Shown in pieces: positions 8,839 to 20,535 of a stretch of 21,500 bases of DNA. Made by a program: the position numbers and the translations under genes. The DNA is taken from contig RPFO01001758.1 in NCBI GenBank assembly GCA_009746045.1, positions 126,001-147,500 on the forward strand, written 5' to 3'. Origin of the DNA: Mesostigma viride. Its lineage: Eukaryota > Streptophyta > Mesostigmatophyceae > Mesostigmatales > Mesostigmataceae. The notes beneath the pieces are model-generated. The model was not told the origin of the DNA. It ran no database searches and was given only the letters and a program-made list of their open reading frames with translations. Positions within the stretch are counted from its first letter, which is position 1. Every line of letters starts with the position of its first letter.

Positions 8839-9850
8839 TAAAGGTCCACCGGGACGAAATAATAACATACATGCAAATTCGAGGCTATGGCGGTGCAGAA
8901 AACTGATTGGTGTAGGAGCATCGATGCATGGATTCGTTCCAAATATTGTAGTCATCCAACAACATCTGGGTGTAGTTCGTGGCATGTTTCCCTACCCTTT
9001 TGGGAATGCCCTTGGGGCCAGGCCAGGTCAGAATATGCCGCCATGGCCGGCCAAGCCGCTGGGGGCCTGCCAGACCAAAGTCCCTATATGAGTGTGCTTT
9101 GGTCCCAGTATGGACACTAAACTGTTTTAGGTTAGTTTGTGGACATTACCATGCAAGGTGCAACTGGCTCCTATTGTTAGGCGCGAGTTGGACACGATTT
9201 GAGGGCTAAAAGCTAAAATTGTTTGCTGACACAGTTAGCCCGCAACACACGTAGCATAGGTGTCACACTTCATGTAGTGTTAAAGTTGGGGCATGATGCA
9301 GACAATGTTTGTTCCCACTCTGATTTATTATAATGAGTTGTCTTGAGCACTTCATAATGAGATTAGCACAGCTCATTTTAAGACACACCACCGCATCTTT
9401 ATCAAACAATCCCATCCAATTCCCAACTTCACCATGGAATGGCCATCAAATGTTAGCATGTGCACGATCGCTCATGCCCACTTCAAAATCACCTTAAGAA
9501 AGAAAGTTTTGTCTTCGCTAACTTCTTTATAAGCACCACCAGTATGGGGCAACCACAGGCCCTCACTGTGACCACTGTGACCACGGCAAGGGCACGCCAT
9601 CACATGCAGCCATAAATGTAGCTAACGAAGCAAGGCCAGCTGGTATCCAGGCGGCATGTTGCCACCACACACGTCTCGGTTACGGCGCGGTCACCCATCT
9701 TCATGTCCCTGCAAATATGCACCCCATAACAACGTGTGACAACCCACAAGACCCCACGGTGCCCTTTTGCGGGATCGCATGGCATGCAAGGGCATGTGCG
9801 TGTGTACCACCCCTACCTGCCTGCCCAACGCCCCACTCCCCATGCCCCAA
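8839..9850. other. Proximal spacer of U2, no gene seen
   Basis: Matches the U1 spacer throughout the blocks compared. Inverted repeat at 9073-9104. Confidence 0.7.
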
Positions 9851-10128
9851 GTTTCATGGCTCGTGCCCCAGGTCCCCTGCCCCGTCCCACCTGCCCACTG
9901 TGCCCCTGCTTGTGACTTGCCTCTGACCACATCACGTGCAGGTGGCTGAGGGCCTGCCCCATGCCCCAGTCCCCACGACCTGTGACTCATAGCTTCAGAA
10001 AGGCTCCCCCTGCCCCCTGCTGCCTGGACCCTGCCCCCCGCCCCCTCCCCCCTTCCCCCTGTCCCCATGCCCTCCTCCCTGTGGTGCCCCCGCTGGCTGG
10101 CTTGCCAATAATCACATCTCGTGCATGT

Positions 10129-10355
<227 letters not shown>

Positions 10356-10685
10356 CCATGCCACATACCCCACGGCCCAAGCCTCGTGCCCCATGTCCCC
10401 TGCCAGCCTGCCTGCCTACACATGCAAAGGAAAGTTTCATGGCTCGTGCCCCAGGTCCCCTGTCCCGTCCCACCTGCCCACTGTGCCCTTGCTTGTGACT
10501 TGCCTCTGACCACATCACGTGCAGGTGGCTGAGGGCCTGCCCCATGCCCCAGACCCCGCGACCTGTGACTCATAGCTTCAGAAAGGCTCCCCCTGCCCCC
10601 TGCCGCCTGGACCCTGCCCACCGCCCCCTCCCCCTTCCCCCTGTCCCCATGCCCTCCTCCCTGTGGTGCCCCCGCTGGCTGGCTT

Positions 10686-10688
<3 letters not shown>

Positions 10689-10755
<67 letters not shown>

Positions 10756-10757
10756 GT

Positions 10758-10824
<67 letters not shown>
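10689..10824. repeat. (GGCT)n microsatellite, U2 second tract with GGCG TGCT
   Basis: Same 136 bp length as U1, with GGCT GGCT changed to GGCG TGCT at 10753-10760. This marks common descent with U3. Confidence 0.97.
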
Positions 10825-10827
<3 letters not shown>

Positions 10828-10905
10828 CCATGCCACATACCCCACGCCCCAAGCCTCGTGCCCCATGTCCCCTGCCAGCCTGCCTGCCTACACATGCAAA
10901 GGAAA

Positions 10906-12008
10906 CAAACATGGCCCCGCTGGCACAATGCAAAGCACACCTGGTTGATCAGGTAGCGGGCACGCCTGCACAATGAGACATCAAAATTACACAGCCAGCA
11001 AAGCAAAATCCAGTGTGCAAGCCGATGGGGCCTACGTTTGACAGCAAATATGATGAATCCATGTAGAAAAATGGCACAACACATGGTTGCCCACCTGCAC
11101 GTACAGCCCAGTAAAAATTTACGTGCAGCAAACTGTCTACCCATGCGAGAATTTGGCTTCAGCCCAGTAAAAATCTGCACAACACAAATATTGCACAGCC
11201 ATTAGAGCAAAGCAAAATGTTCAGTGTTCAAGCCACTTGGGCTAACTTTGGATATGCTGGATGGAAGCAATATAGCACAGCATGACACACCCCGTGGACG
11301 CTCACCTTCACCCATATAGCCCAGTGAAAACCCACGTGCAAAGCAAGGCAGCTTATCACACGCAAAACCACCATCAACGTCAGGCAGCACAGCAGTCAAC
11401 GACTCCCAAAATTGGTGCATGAGCAATCATCCATGAGCAATCATGGGCTTTCCCTGCCCAGTCTGTTCCAGAAGAAAGCAACACGGATAACGTGGCAATG
11501 ACATTCCCAAGGAGAATGAAGAGGACGCACCCCACGGATACGACAATGGAAGACAGACTCTTGGTCCGGTACGTGCACGCTGCGACCAAGAAAATTCGTC
11601 TGGAAAAAGGGAAATTGCATAAGATTACGGTAAACGTAAATCACATTAGATAAAAGCAGATACATTGACCACATCTTTGACACAAATCGCCATCGCCAGC
11701 GTTCGTCCCGTGCCAAGCAATCCAGCGCTCAATCGCAACTGTCTATGGTGACATCAGACATTCGTTTGCCCCATCCCACGTCTTCCATGAACAGCAAAAC
11801 TGATTTTACAAGGCGTGAAATACGTAAAACTGAGGAATGACGACAATGAAACAAAGCAATCTGATGACGACGTTCAATTTCCAGGTCGCTGGCTATTGTA
11901 CAGCAAACGGCATAGCGACACGGACCTCTCCCACGCAGGTAGCACGGGGTTGACGCCCCGCCAGCTCCGAAAGTTTCCTACGTACTCTTCCAATACAAAC
12001 TTTTGATG
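10906..12008. other. Distal spacer of U2, no established gene
   Basis: No difference from U1 seen in the blocks compared. Contains the 51-codon ORF at 11498 and the GGGG-TTGACG-CCCC inverted repeat near 11946. Confidence 0.6.
11498..11653 (+). CDS. Candidate 51-aa basic small ORF (U2 copy)
   Basis: Identical to the U1 copy. Confidence 0.15.
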   Translation: MTFPRRMKRTHPTDTTMEDRLLVRYVHAATKKIRLEKGKLHKITVNVNHIR

Positions 12009-12016
12009 TATAAAAG
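12009..12016 (+). promoter_or_regulatory. TATA-box-like element, U2
   Basis: TATAAAAG in the same context as U1. Confidence 0.4.
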
Positions 12017-12048
12017 CCACGAATTCGCATTCCCCATCCCGATTTCAC

Positions 12049-12504
12049 ATGCTACGTCGCCCGCCATCGCCAGCCAGCAGCAACTATGATTGCTTGATTT
12101 GCTTCCGCAGCACGTCGCTTCGTTTCATTAAAATTTTCTGCCCCGACCATGCCGCTTTACTATTCACGTTGACTTTACCCATTGCCACTGCCCAGCCTGG
12201 TGCGTTCGACGCGACGCTCGCCCCGCCCTGCATGCGAACTAAAATTTGGTACGGTTCGACCGGTCCAGCTTTCCCCGTTCAGCCTGAATACTTCAAGTCC
12301 GTATTTTTGTCAGGGTCCGAGGCGGGGGGGTCCAGCGGGAGCCCCAACATTTCGGCTTCGTATGGCCGTTTTGTGGACGGAGCCGTTTTTTCTCAGCTTC
12401 GAGCCGTTTTTTGCACAGAAATCGTTCAGAAATATAATCGGACTAAAATCGGTCAAAAATCGCATCACGGTTCAGAGAATCTAAGGCAAGAGTTTGGAGA
12501 TTGA
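12049..12504 (+). CDS. TATA-linked 151-codon ORF (U2), doubtful
   Basis: Translation identical to the copy at 7824. Confidence 0.15.
   Translation: MLRRPPSPASSNYDCLICFRSTSLRFIKIFCPDHAALLFTLTLPIATAQPGAFDATLAPPCMRTKIWYGSTGPAFPVQPEYFKSVFLSGSEAGGSSGSPNISASYGRFVDGAVFSQLRAVFCTEIVQKYNRTKIGQKSHHGSENLRQEFGD
12317..12431. repeat. Box A of U2, decayed
   Basis: Same decayed form as U1. Confidence 0.75.
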
Positions 12505-12718
12505 GATACGGCACAAACTATTGCCCCCAGCCGTACATGCCCCCCGGCATTTCTCGCGCATTTTGCTGAATTCGGCACCCGTTCAGAACACCTGAGACTC
12601 GATCTTAGGAGGGTGTGACGACGTTCAGGCCGGCGGTTACGGGCCGTAACTCGCGGCTCCGCAGGATTTCAGGAATGGCCCTCGGTCGTGGGGGTGCGAT
12701 CAGGCCGTACGGTACGGC
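12424..12718. other. Palindrome-rich cassette of U2
   Basis: Central-type layout: single GTTCAG sites, GTTACGG-G-CCGTAAC at 12636-12650, GCCGTAC-G-GTACGGC at 12704-12718. Confidence 0.6.
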
Positions 12719-12792
12719 GCCCGCGGCGATGTCAGGATGTTCGGGGTTCTCCCTTGCGCAACACGATCGTAGTTAAGTAGTTGACAAGTTGG

Positions 12793-12809
12793 GGGCCCCT
12801 TCGGGGCCC
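12793..12809. other. GC hairpin at the U2/U3 junction
   Basis: Identical to the copy at 4331. Confidence 0.6.
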
Positions 12810-12922
12810 GGACTTTTTGGCGCCTGAGCGGGCGATTGGCGCGTACACCCGCGGGGTGCGTCCTCGGGAACGCCGGCGCCACGCGGGGCGCGCTGTGCGA
12901 AGGGGCAGTGGCCGAGGGCGCC

Positions 12923-13063
12923 GAGGCGGGGGGGCCAGCGGGAGCCATGAAATTTCGGCTTCGTACGGCCCGTCCGCAGGCGGAGCCCCCTGCTTTTCCC
13001 AGCTTCGAGCCGTTTCCTGGCACGCTCCCCGTCTGAACACGTTCAGGCAAGTCTGCATCTCGC
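12923..13063. repeat. Box B at the U2/U3 junction
   Basis: Same as the copy at 8698. Confidence 0.9.
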
Positions 13064-14075
13064 TAAAGGTCCACCGGGACGAAATAATAACATACATGCA
13101 AATTCGAGGCTATGGCGGTGCAGAAAACTGATTGGTGTAGGAGCATCGATGCATGGATTCGTTCCAAATATTGTAGTCATCCAACAACATCTGGGTGTAG
13201 TTCGTGGCATGTTTCCCTACCCTTTTGGGAATGCCCTTGGGGCCAGGCCAGGTCAGAATATGCCGCCATGGCCGGCCAAGCCGCTGGGGGCCTGCCAGAC
13301 CAAAGTCCCTATATGAGTGTGCTTTGGTCCCAGTATGGACACTAAACTGTTTTAGGTTAGTTTGTGGACATTACCATGCAAGGTGCAACTGGCTCCTATT
13401 GTTAGGCGCGAGTTGGACACGATTTGAGGGCTAAAAGCTAAAATTGTTTGCTGACACAGTTAGCCCGCAACACACGTAGCATAGGTGTCACACTTCATGT
13501 AGTGTTAAAGTTGGGGCATGATGCAGACAATGTTTGTTCCCACTCTGATTTATTATAATGAGTTGTCTTGAGCACTTCATAATGAGATTAGCACAGCTCA
13601 TTTTAAGACACACCACCGCATCTTTATCAAACAATCCCATCCAATTCCCAACTTCACCATGGAATGGCCATCAAATGTTAGCATGTGCACGATCGCTCAT
13701 GCCCACTTCAAAATCACCTTAAGAAAGAAAGTTTTGTCTTCGCTAACTTCTTTATAAGCACCACCAGTATGGGGCAACCACAGGCCCTCACTGTGACCAC
13801 TGTGACCACGGCAAGGGCACGCCATCACATGCAGCCATAAATGTAGCTAACGAAGCAAGGCCAGCTGGTATCCAGGCGGCATGTTGCCACCACACACGTC
13901 TCGGTTACGGCGCGGTCACCCATCTTCATGTCCCTGCAAATATGCACCCCATAACAACGTGTGACAACCCACAAGACCCCACGGTGCCCTTTTGCGGGAT
14001 CGCATGGCATGCAAGGGCATGTGCGTGTGTACCACCCCTACCTGCCTGCCCAACGCCCCACTCCCCATGCCCCAA
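13064..14075. other. Proximal spacer of U3, no gene seen
   Basis: Matches U1 and U2. Inverted repeat at 13298-13329. Confidence 0.7.
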
Positions 14076-14352
14076 GTTTCATGGCTCGTGCCCCAGGTCC
14101 CCTGCCCCGTCCCACCTGCCCACTGTGCCCCTGCTTGTGACTTGCCTCTGACCACATCACGTGCAGGTGGCTGAGGGCCTGCCCCATGCCCCAGTCCCCA
14201 CGACCTGTGACTCATAGCTTCAGAAAGGCTCCCCCTGCCCCCTGCTGCCTGGACCCTGCCCCCCGCCCCCTCCCCCTTCCCCCTGTCCCCATGCCCTCCT
14301 CCCTGTGGTGCCCCCGCTGGCTGGCTTGCCAATAATCACATCTCGTGCATGT

Positions 14353-14365
14353 GGCTGCCTTGCTT

Positions 14366-14397
<32 letters not shown>

Positions 14398-14400
14398 CGG

Positions 14401-14435
<35 letters not shown>

Positions 14436-14436
14436 G

Positions 14437-14469
<33 letters not shown>

Positions 14470-14472
14470 GCG

Positions 14473-14524
<52 letters not shown>
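14353..14524. repeat. (GGCT)n microsatellite, U3 first tract, contracted
   Basis: About 52 bp shorter than in U2. It has an additional GGCGGGCT interruption near 14433, besides GCGGGGCT near 14397 and GGCCGGCGGGCT near 14465. A deletion or conversion inside the tract explains both. Confidence 0.97.
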
Positions 14525-14527
<3 letters not shown>

Positions 14528-14857
14528 CCATGCCACATACCCCACGGCCCAAGCCTCGTGCCCCATGTCCCCTGCCAGCCTGCCTGCCTACACATGCAAA
14601 GGAAAGTTTCATGGCTCGTGCCCCAGGTCCCCTGTCCCGTCCCACCTGCCCACTGTGCCCTTGCTTGTGACTTGCCTCTGACCACATCACGTGCAGGTGG
14701 CTGAGGGCCTGCCCCATGCCCCAGACCCCGCGACCTGTGACTCATAGCTTCAGAAAGGCTCCCCCTGCCCCCTGCCGCCTGGACCCTGCCCACCGCCCCC
14801 TCCCCCTTCCCCCTGTCCCCATGCCCTCCTCCCTGTGGTGCCCCCGCTGGCTGGCTT

Positions 14858-14860
<3 letters not shown>

Positions 14861-14927
<67 letters not shown>

Positions 14928-14929
14928 GT

Positions 14930-14996
<67 letters not shown>
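14861..14996. repeat. (GGCT)n microsatellite, U3 second tract
   Basis: 136 bp, with the same GGCG TGCT change as U2. Confidence 0.97.
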
Positions 14997-14999
<3 letters not shown>

Positions 15000-15077
15000 C
15001 CATGCCACATACCCCACGCCCCAAGCCTCGTGCCCCATGTCCCCTGCCAGCCTGCCTGCCTACACATGCAAAGGAAA

Positions 15078-16180
15078 CAAACATGGCCCCGCTGGCACAA
15101 TGCAAAGCACACCTGGTTGATCAGGTAGCGGGCACGCCTGCACAATGAGACATCAAAATTACACAGCCAGCAAAGCAAAATCCAGTGTGCAAGCCGATGG
15201 GGCCTACGTTTGACAGCAAATATGATGAATCCATGTAGAAAAATGGCACAACACATGGTTGCCCACCTGCACGTACAGCCCAGTAAAAATTTACGTGCAG
15301 CAAACTGTCTACCCATGCGAGAATTTGGCTTCAGCCCAGTAAAAATCTGCACAACACAAATATTGCACAGCCATTAGAGCAAAGCAAAATGTTCAGTGTT
15401 CAAGCCACTTGGGCTAACTTTGGATATGCTGGATGGAAGCAATATAGCACAGCATGACACACCCCGTGGACGCTCACCTTCACCCATATAGCCCAGTGAA
15501 AACCCACGTGCAAAGCAAGGCAGCTTATCACACGCAAAACCACCATCAACGTCAGGCAGCACAGCAGTCAACGACTCCCAAAATTGGTGCATGAGCAATC
15601 ATCCATGAGCAATCATGGGCTTTCCCTGCCCAGTCTGTTCCAGAAGAAAGCAACACGGATAACGTGGCAATGACATTCCCAAGGAGAATGAAGAGGACGC
15701 ACCCCACGGATACGACAATGGAAGACAGACTCTTGGTCCGGTACGTGCACGCTGCGACCAAGAAAATTCGTCTGGAAAAAGGGAAATTGCATAAGATTAC
15801 GGTAAACGTAAATCACATTAGATAAAAGCAGATACATTGACCACATCTTTGACACAAATCGCCATCGCCAGCGTTCGTCCCGTGCCAAGCAATCCAGCGC
15901 TCAATCGCAACTGTCTATGGTGACATCAGACATTCGTTTGCCCCATCCCACGTCTTCCATGAACAGCAAAACTGATTTTACAAGGCGTGAAATACGTAAA
16001 ACTGAGGAATGACGACAATGAAACAAAGCAATCTGATGACGACGTTCAATTTCCAGGTCGCTGGCTATTGTACAGCAAACGGCATAGCGACACGGACCTC
16101 TCCCACGCAGGTAGCACGGGGTTGACGCCCCGCCAGCTCCGAAAGTTTCCTACGTACTCTTCCAATACAAACTTTTGATG
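15078..16180. other. Distal spacer of U3, no established gene
   Basis: Same as U1 and U2 in the blocks compared. Confidence 0.6.
15670..15825 (+). CDS. Candidate 51-aa basic small ORF (U3 copy)
   Basis: Identical to the U1 and U2 copies. Confidence 0.15.
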   Translation: MTFPRRMKRTHPTDTTMEDRLLVRYVHAATKKIRLEKGKLHKITVNVNHIR

Positions 16181-16188
16181 TATAAAAG
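16181..16188 (+). promoter_or_regulatory. TATA-box-like element, U3
   Basis: TATAAAAG in the same context as U1. Confidence 0.4.
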
Positions 16189-16220
16189 CCACGAATTCGC
16201 ATTCCCCATCCCGATTTCAC

Positions 16221-16676
16221 ATGCTACGTCGCCCGCCATCGCCAGCCAGCAGCAACTATGATTGCTTGATTTGCTTCCGCAGCACGTCGCTTCGTTTCAT
16301 TAAAATTTTCTGCCCCGACCATGCCGCTTTACTATTCACGTTGACTTTACCCATTGCCACTGCCCAGCCTGGTGCGTTCGACGCGACGCTCGCCCCGCCC
16401 TGCATGCGAACTAAAATTTGGTACGGTTCGACCGGTCCAGCTTTCCCCGTTCAGCCTGAATACTTCAAGTCCGTATTTTTGTCAGGGTCCGAGGCGGGGG
16501 GGTCCAGCGGGAGCCCCAACATTTCGGCTTCGTATGGCCGTTTTGTGGACGGAGCCGTTTTTTCTCAGCTTCGAGCCGTTTTTTGCACAGAAATCGTTCA
16601 GAAATATAATCGGACTAAAATCGGTCAAAAATCGCATCACGGTTCAGAGAATCTAAGGCAAGAGTTTGGAGATTGA
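16221..16676 (+). CDS. TATA-linked 151-codon ORF (U3), doubtful
   Basis: Translation identical to the copy at 7824. Confidence 0.15.
   Translation: MLRRPPSPASSNYDCLICFRSTSLRFIKIFCPDHAALLFTLTLPIATAQPGAFDATLAPPCMRTKIWYGSTGPAFPVQPEYFKSVFLSGSEAGGSSGSPNISASYGRFVDGAVFSQLRAVFCTEIVQKYNRTKIGQKSHHGSENLRQEFGD
16489..16603. repeat. Box A of U3, decayed
   Basis: Same decayed form as U1. Confidence 0.75.
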
Positions 16677-16710
16677 GATACGGCACAAACTATTGCCCCC
16701 AGCCGTACAT

Positions 16711-16948
16711 TCAGAGCTCGTACGGTACGTCTGCGCGCCAAATTTGCTTTCCCCGCGCCCCGTTCAGTATTAACACTTTTCGGATCCAGAAATATCTGAC
16801 GCTCCGGATTCAACGTCAGGCTACGACAGGGTGCCCCTTGTGCCGTTCAGTTTGCGCTCGTGGCACCGGTCTCCAGCCAAGAAGCATGTTCAGCACAGGT
16901 TGTTTGGCTAAGCTGCTTCTTACCTAACTCTTCCCCCCAGCCGTACAT
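16711..16948. repeat. 238-bp extra segment bounded by a 15-bp direct repeat
   Basis: CCCCCAGCCGTACAT occurs at 16696-16710 and again at 16934-16948, where the other units have it once. Inside are GTTCAG at about 16763, 16844 and 16889, and a stretch (CGTACGGTACGTCTGCGCGCC...CCCCGTTCAG) that looks like a further decayed box. The right end (AACTCTTCCCCCCAGCCGTA) matches U0 instead of U1 and U2. Recombination with an outer-type unit at this 15-bp homology is more likely than a mobile insertion. Confidence 0.75.
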
Positions 16949-17044
16949 GCCCCCCGGCATTTCTCGCGCATTTTGCTGAATTCGGTTTCCGTTCAGAACT
17001 GCTGACACCGATCTTAGGCGGGTGTGACGGCGTTCAGGCAGGCG

Positions 17045-17127
17045 GTTACGGGCCGTAACTCGCGGCTCCGCAGGATTTCAGGAATGGCCCTCGGTCGTGG
17101 GGGTGCGATCAGGCCGTACGGTACGGC
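17045..17127. other. Palindrome pair of U3
   Basis: GTTACGG-G-CCGTAAC at 17045-17059 and GCCGTAC-G-GTACGGC at 17113-17127, both intact although the sequence just before them has diverged. Confidence 0.6.
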
Positions 17128-17201
17128 GCCCGCGGCGGTGTCAGGATGTTCGGGTTTCTCCCTTGCGCAACACGATCGTAGTTAAGTAGTTGACAAGTTG
17201 G

Positions 17202-17218
17202 GGGCCCCTTCGGGGCCC
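17202..17218. other. GC hairpin at the U3/U4 junction
   Basis: Identical to the copy at 4331. Confidence 0.6.
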
Positions 17219-17331
17219 GGACTTTTTGGCGCCTGAGCGGGCGATTGGCGCGTACACCCGCGGGGTGCGTCCTCGGGAACGCCGGCGCCACGCGGGGCGC
17301 GCAGCGCGAAGGGGCAGTGGCCGAGGGCGCC

Positions 17332-17452
17332 GAGGCGGGGGGGCCAGCGGGAGCCATAAAATTTCGGCTTCGTACGGCCCGTCCGCAGGCGGAGCCCCCT
17401 GCTTTTCCCAGCTTCGAGCCGCTTCCTGGCACGTTCAGGCAAGTCATCTCGC
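17332..17452. repeat. Box B at the U3/U4 junction, 17-bp deletion
   Basis: Lacks the CTCCCCGTCTGAAC part, leaving GGCACGTTCAGGC, so only one GTTCAG half-site remains. The other elements are present. Confidence 0.87.
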
Positions 17453-18515
17453 TAAAGGTCCACTGGGACGAAATAATTACGTACATGCAAATTCGAGGCT
17501 ATGGCGGTGCAGAAAACTGATTGGTGTAGGAGCATCGATGCATGGATTCGTTCCAAATATTGTAGGCATTTTTTATGAGTTATGACCTACTCTAGATGAC
17601 CTACTCATCCCAGCCACTGGACAGCAACATCTGGGTGTAGTTCGTGGCATGTTTCCCTACTCTTTTGGGAATGCCCTTGGGGCCAGGCCAGGTCAGAATA
17701 TGCCGCCCTGGCCGGCCAAGCCGCTGGGGGCCTGCCACACCAAAGTCCCTCTATGAGTGTGCTTTGGTCCCAGTATGGACACTAAAATGTTTTAGGTTAG
17801 TTTGTGGACATTACCATGCTAGGTGCAACTGGCTCCTATTGTTAGGCGCGAGTTGGACACGATTTGAGGGCTAAAAGCTAAAATTGTTTGCTGACACAGC
17901 TAGCCCGCAACACACGTAGCATAGGTGTCACACTTCATGTAGTGTTCAAGTTGGGGCATGATGCGGACAATGTTTGTTCCAACTCTGATTTATTATAATG
18001 AGTTGTCTTGAGCACTTCATAATGAGATTAGCACAGCTCATTTTAAGACACACCACCGCATCTTTATCAAACAATCCCATCCAATTCCCAACTTCACCAT
18101 GGAATGGCCATCAAATGTTAGCATGTGCACGATCGCTCATGCCCACTTCAAAATCACCTTAAGAAAGAAAGTTTTGTATTCGCTAACTTCTTTATAACCA
18201 CCACCAGTATGGGGCAACCACAGGCCCTCACTGTGACCACTGTGACCACCGCTAGGGCACGCCATCACATGCAGCCATAAATGTAGCTAACGAAGCAAGG
18301 CCAACTGGTATCCAGGCGGCATGTTGCCACCACACATGTCTCGGTTACGGCGCGGTCACCCATCTTCATGTCCCTGCAAATATGCACCCCATAACAACGT
18401 GTGACAACCCACAAGACCCCACGGTGCCCTTTGGCGGGATCGCAGGGCATGGCAGGGCATGTGCGTGTGTACCACCCCTACCTGCCTGCCCAACGCCCCA
18501 CTCCCCATGCCCCAA
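17453..18515. other. Proximal spacer of U4, no gene seen
   Basis: Longest version of the sequence near 17560-17680, including a repeated ATGACCTACT word (17582 and 17595) missing from all other units. The inverted repeat at 17739-17768 has one arm base changed, leaving 7-bp arms. Confidence 0.7.
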
Positions 18516-18791
18516 GTTTCATGGCTCGTGCCCTAGGTCCCCTGCCCCGTCCCACCTGCCCACTGTGCCCCTGCTTGTGACTTGCCTCTGACCACATCAC
18601 GTGCAGGTGGCTGAGGGCCTGCCCCATGCCCCAGTCCCCACGACCTGTGACTCATAGCTTCAGAAAGGCTTCCCCTGCCCCCTGCCGCCTGGACCCTGCC
18701 CCCCCCCCTCCCCCCTTCCCCCTGTCCCCATGCCCTCCTCCCTGTGGTGCCCCCGCTGGCTGGCTTGCCAATAATCACATCTCGTGCATGT

Positions 18792-18930
<139 letters not shown>

Positions 18931-19252
18931 CCATGCCACATACCCCACGCCCCAAGCCTCGTGCCCCATGTCCCCAAGTTTCATGGCTCGTGCCCCAGGT
19001 CCCCTGCCCCGTCCCACCTGCCCACTGTGCCCTTGCTTGTGTCTTGCCTCTGACCACATCACGTGCAGGTGGCTGAGGGCCTGCCCCATGCCCCAGTCCC
19101 CATGACCTGTGACTCATAGCTTCAGAAAGGCTCCCCCTGCCCCCTGCCGCCTGGACCCTGCCCCCCGCCCCCTCCCCCTTCCCCCTGTCCCCATACCCTC
19201 CTCTGTGGTGCCCCCGCTGGCTGGCTTGCCAATAATCACATCTCGTGCATGT

Positions 19253-19261
19253 GGCTGCCTT

Positions 19262-19301
<40 letters not shown>

Positions 19302-19304
19302 CCT
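19253..19304. repeat. (GGCT)n microsatellite, shortest tract
   Basis: Nine pure GGCT repeats (19265-19300) between GGCTGCCTTGCT on the left and GCCTGACC on the right. Confidence 0.95.
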
Positions 19305-19385
19305 GACCCATGCCACATACCCCAAACCCCAAGCCTCGTGCCCCATGTCCCCTGCCAGCCTGCCTGTCTACACGTGCAAAGGAAA

Positions 19386-20458
19386 CAAACATGGCCCCGC
19401 TGGCACAATGCAAAGCACACCTGGTTGATCAGGTAGCGGGCACGCCTGCAGAATGAGACATCAAAATTACACAGTCAGCAAAGCAAAATTCAGTGTGCAA
19501 GCCAATGGGGCCTACGTTTGACAGCAAGTATGATGAATCCATGTAGAAAAATATGGCACAACACATGGTTGCCCACCTGCACGTACAGCCCAGTAAAAAT
19601 TCACGTGCAGCAAACTGTCTACCCATGCGTGAATTTGGCTTCAGCCCAGTAAAAATCTGCACAACACAAATATTGCACAGCCATTAGAGCAAGTCTAACT
19701 TTGGATATGCTGGATGGAAGCAATATAGCACAGCATGACACACCCCGTGGCTCACCTTCACCCATATAGCCCAGTGAAAACCCACGTGCAAAGCAAGGCA
19801 GCTTATCACACGCAAAACCACCATCAACGTCAGGAAGCACAGCAGTCAACGACTCCCAAAATCGGTGCATGAGAAATCATCCATGAGCAATCATGGGCTT
19901 TCCCTGCCCAGCCTGTTCCAGAAGAAAGCAACACGGATAACGTGGCAATGACATTCCCAAGGAGAATGAAGAGGACGCACCCCACGGATACGACAATGGA
20001 AGACAGACTCTTCGTCCGGTATGTGCACGCTGCGACCAAGAAAATTCGTCTGGAAAAAAGGAAATTGCATAAGATTACGGTAAACGTAAATCACATTAGA
20101 TAAAAGCAGATACATTGACCACATCTTTGACACAAATCGCCATCGCCAGCGTTCGTCCCGTGCCAAGCAATCCAGCGCTCAATCGCAACTGTCTATGGTG
20201 ACACCAGACATTCGTTTGCCCCATCCCACGTCTTCCATGAACAGCAAAACTGATTTTACAAGGCGTGAAATACGTAAAACTGAAAAATGACGACACTGAA
20301 ACAAAACAATCTGATGACGACGTTCAATTTCCAGGTCGCTGGCTATTATACAGCAAATGCCATAGCGACACGAACCTCTCCCACGCAGGTTGCACGGGGT
20401 TGACGCCCCGCCAGCTCAGAAAGTTTCCTACGTACTCTTCCAATACAAACTTTTGATG
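19386..20458. other. Distal spacer of U4, no established gene
   Basis: U0-like variants throughout, including the short AGCAAGTCTAAC junction near 19689. CACGTGCA boxes at about 19602 and 19782. Contains the 51-codon ORF at 19948. Confidence 0.6.
19948..20103 (+). CDS. Candidate 51-aa basic small ORF (U4 copy)
   Basis: Same frame and length. It keeps the K-R-K tail of U0 and has a private L to F change (TTG to TTC) at codon 22. Confidence 0.15.
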   Translation: MTFPRRMKRTHPTDTTMEDRLFVRYVHAATKKIRLEKRKLHKITVNVNHIR

Positions 20459-20466
20459 TATAAAAG
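20459..20466 (+). promoter_or_regulatory. TATA-box-like element, U4
   Basis: TATAAAAG, 70 bp before the ATG at 20536. This spacing would give a leader of about 40 nt, the most gene-like arrangement of the five units. Confidence 0.4.
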
Positions 20467-20535
20467 CCATGAATTCGCATTCCCCATCCCAATTTCACAT
20501 GCTACGTCGCCCGCCATCGCCAGCCAGCAACAACT

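Larger units (their letters stand above)
14076..15077. repeat. C-rich minisatellite of U3, two subrepeats
   Basis: Copies start at 14076 and 14606. C-run blocks at 14259-14290 (one C fewer than U1 and U2) and 14796-14820. Confidence 0.9.
12781..17189 (+). repeat. Tandem unit U3 (4409 bp, central type with extra segment)
   Basis: Complete unit. It matches U2 except for a first GGCT tract about 52 bp shorter, one fewer C in the C-run block near 14265, and an extra 238 bp at about 16711-16948. After about 16930 the sequence changes to a flank-type version with private variants: TGCTGACACCGATC near 17000, GCGCAGCGCG near 17298, and a box B lacking 17 bp. Confidence 0.95.
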
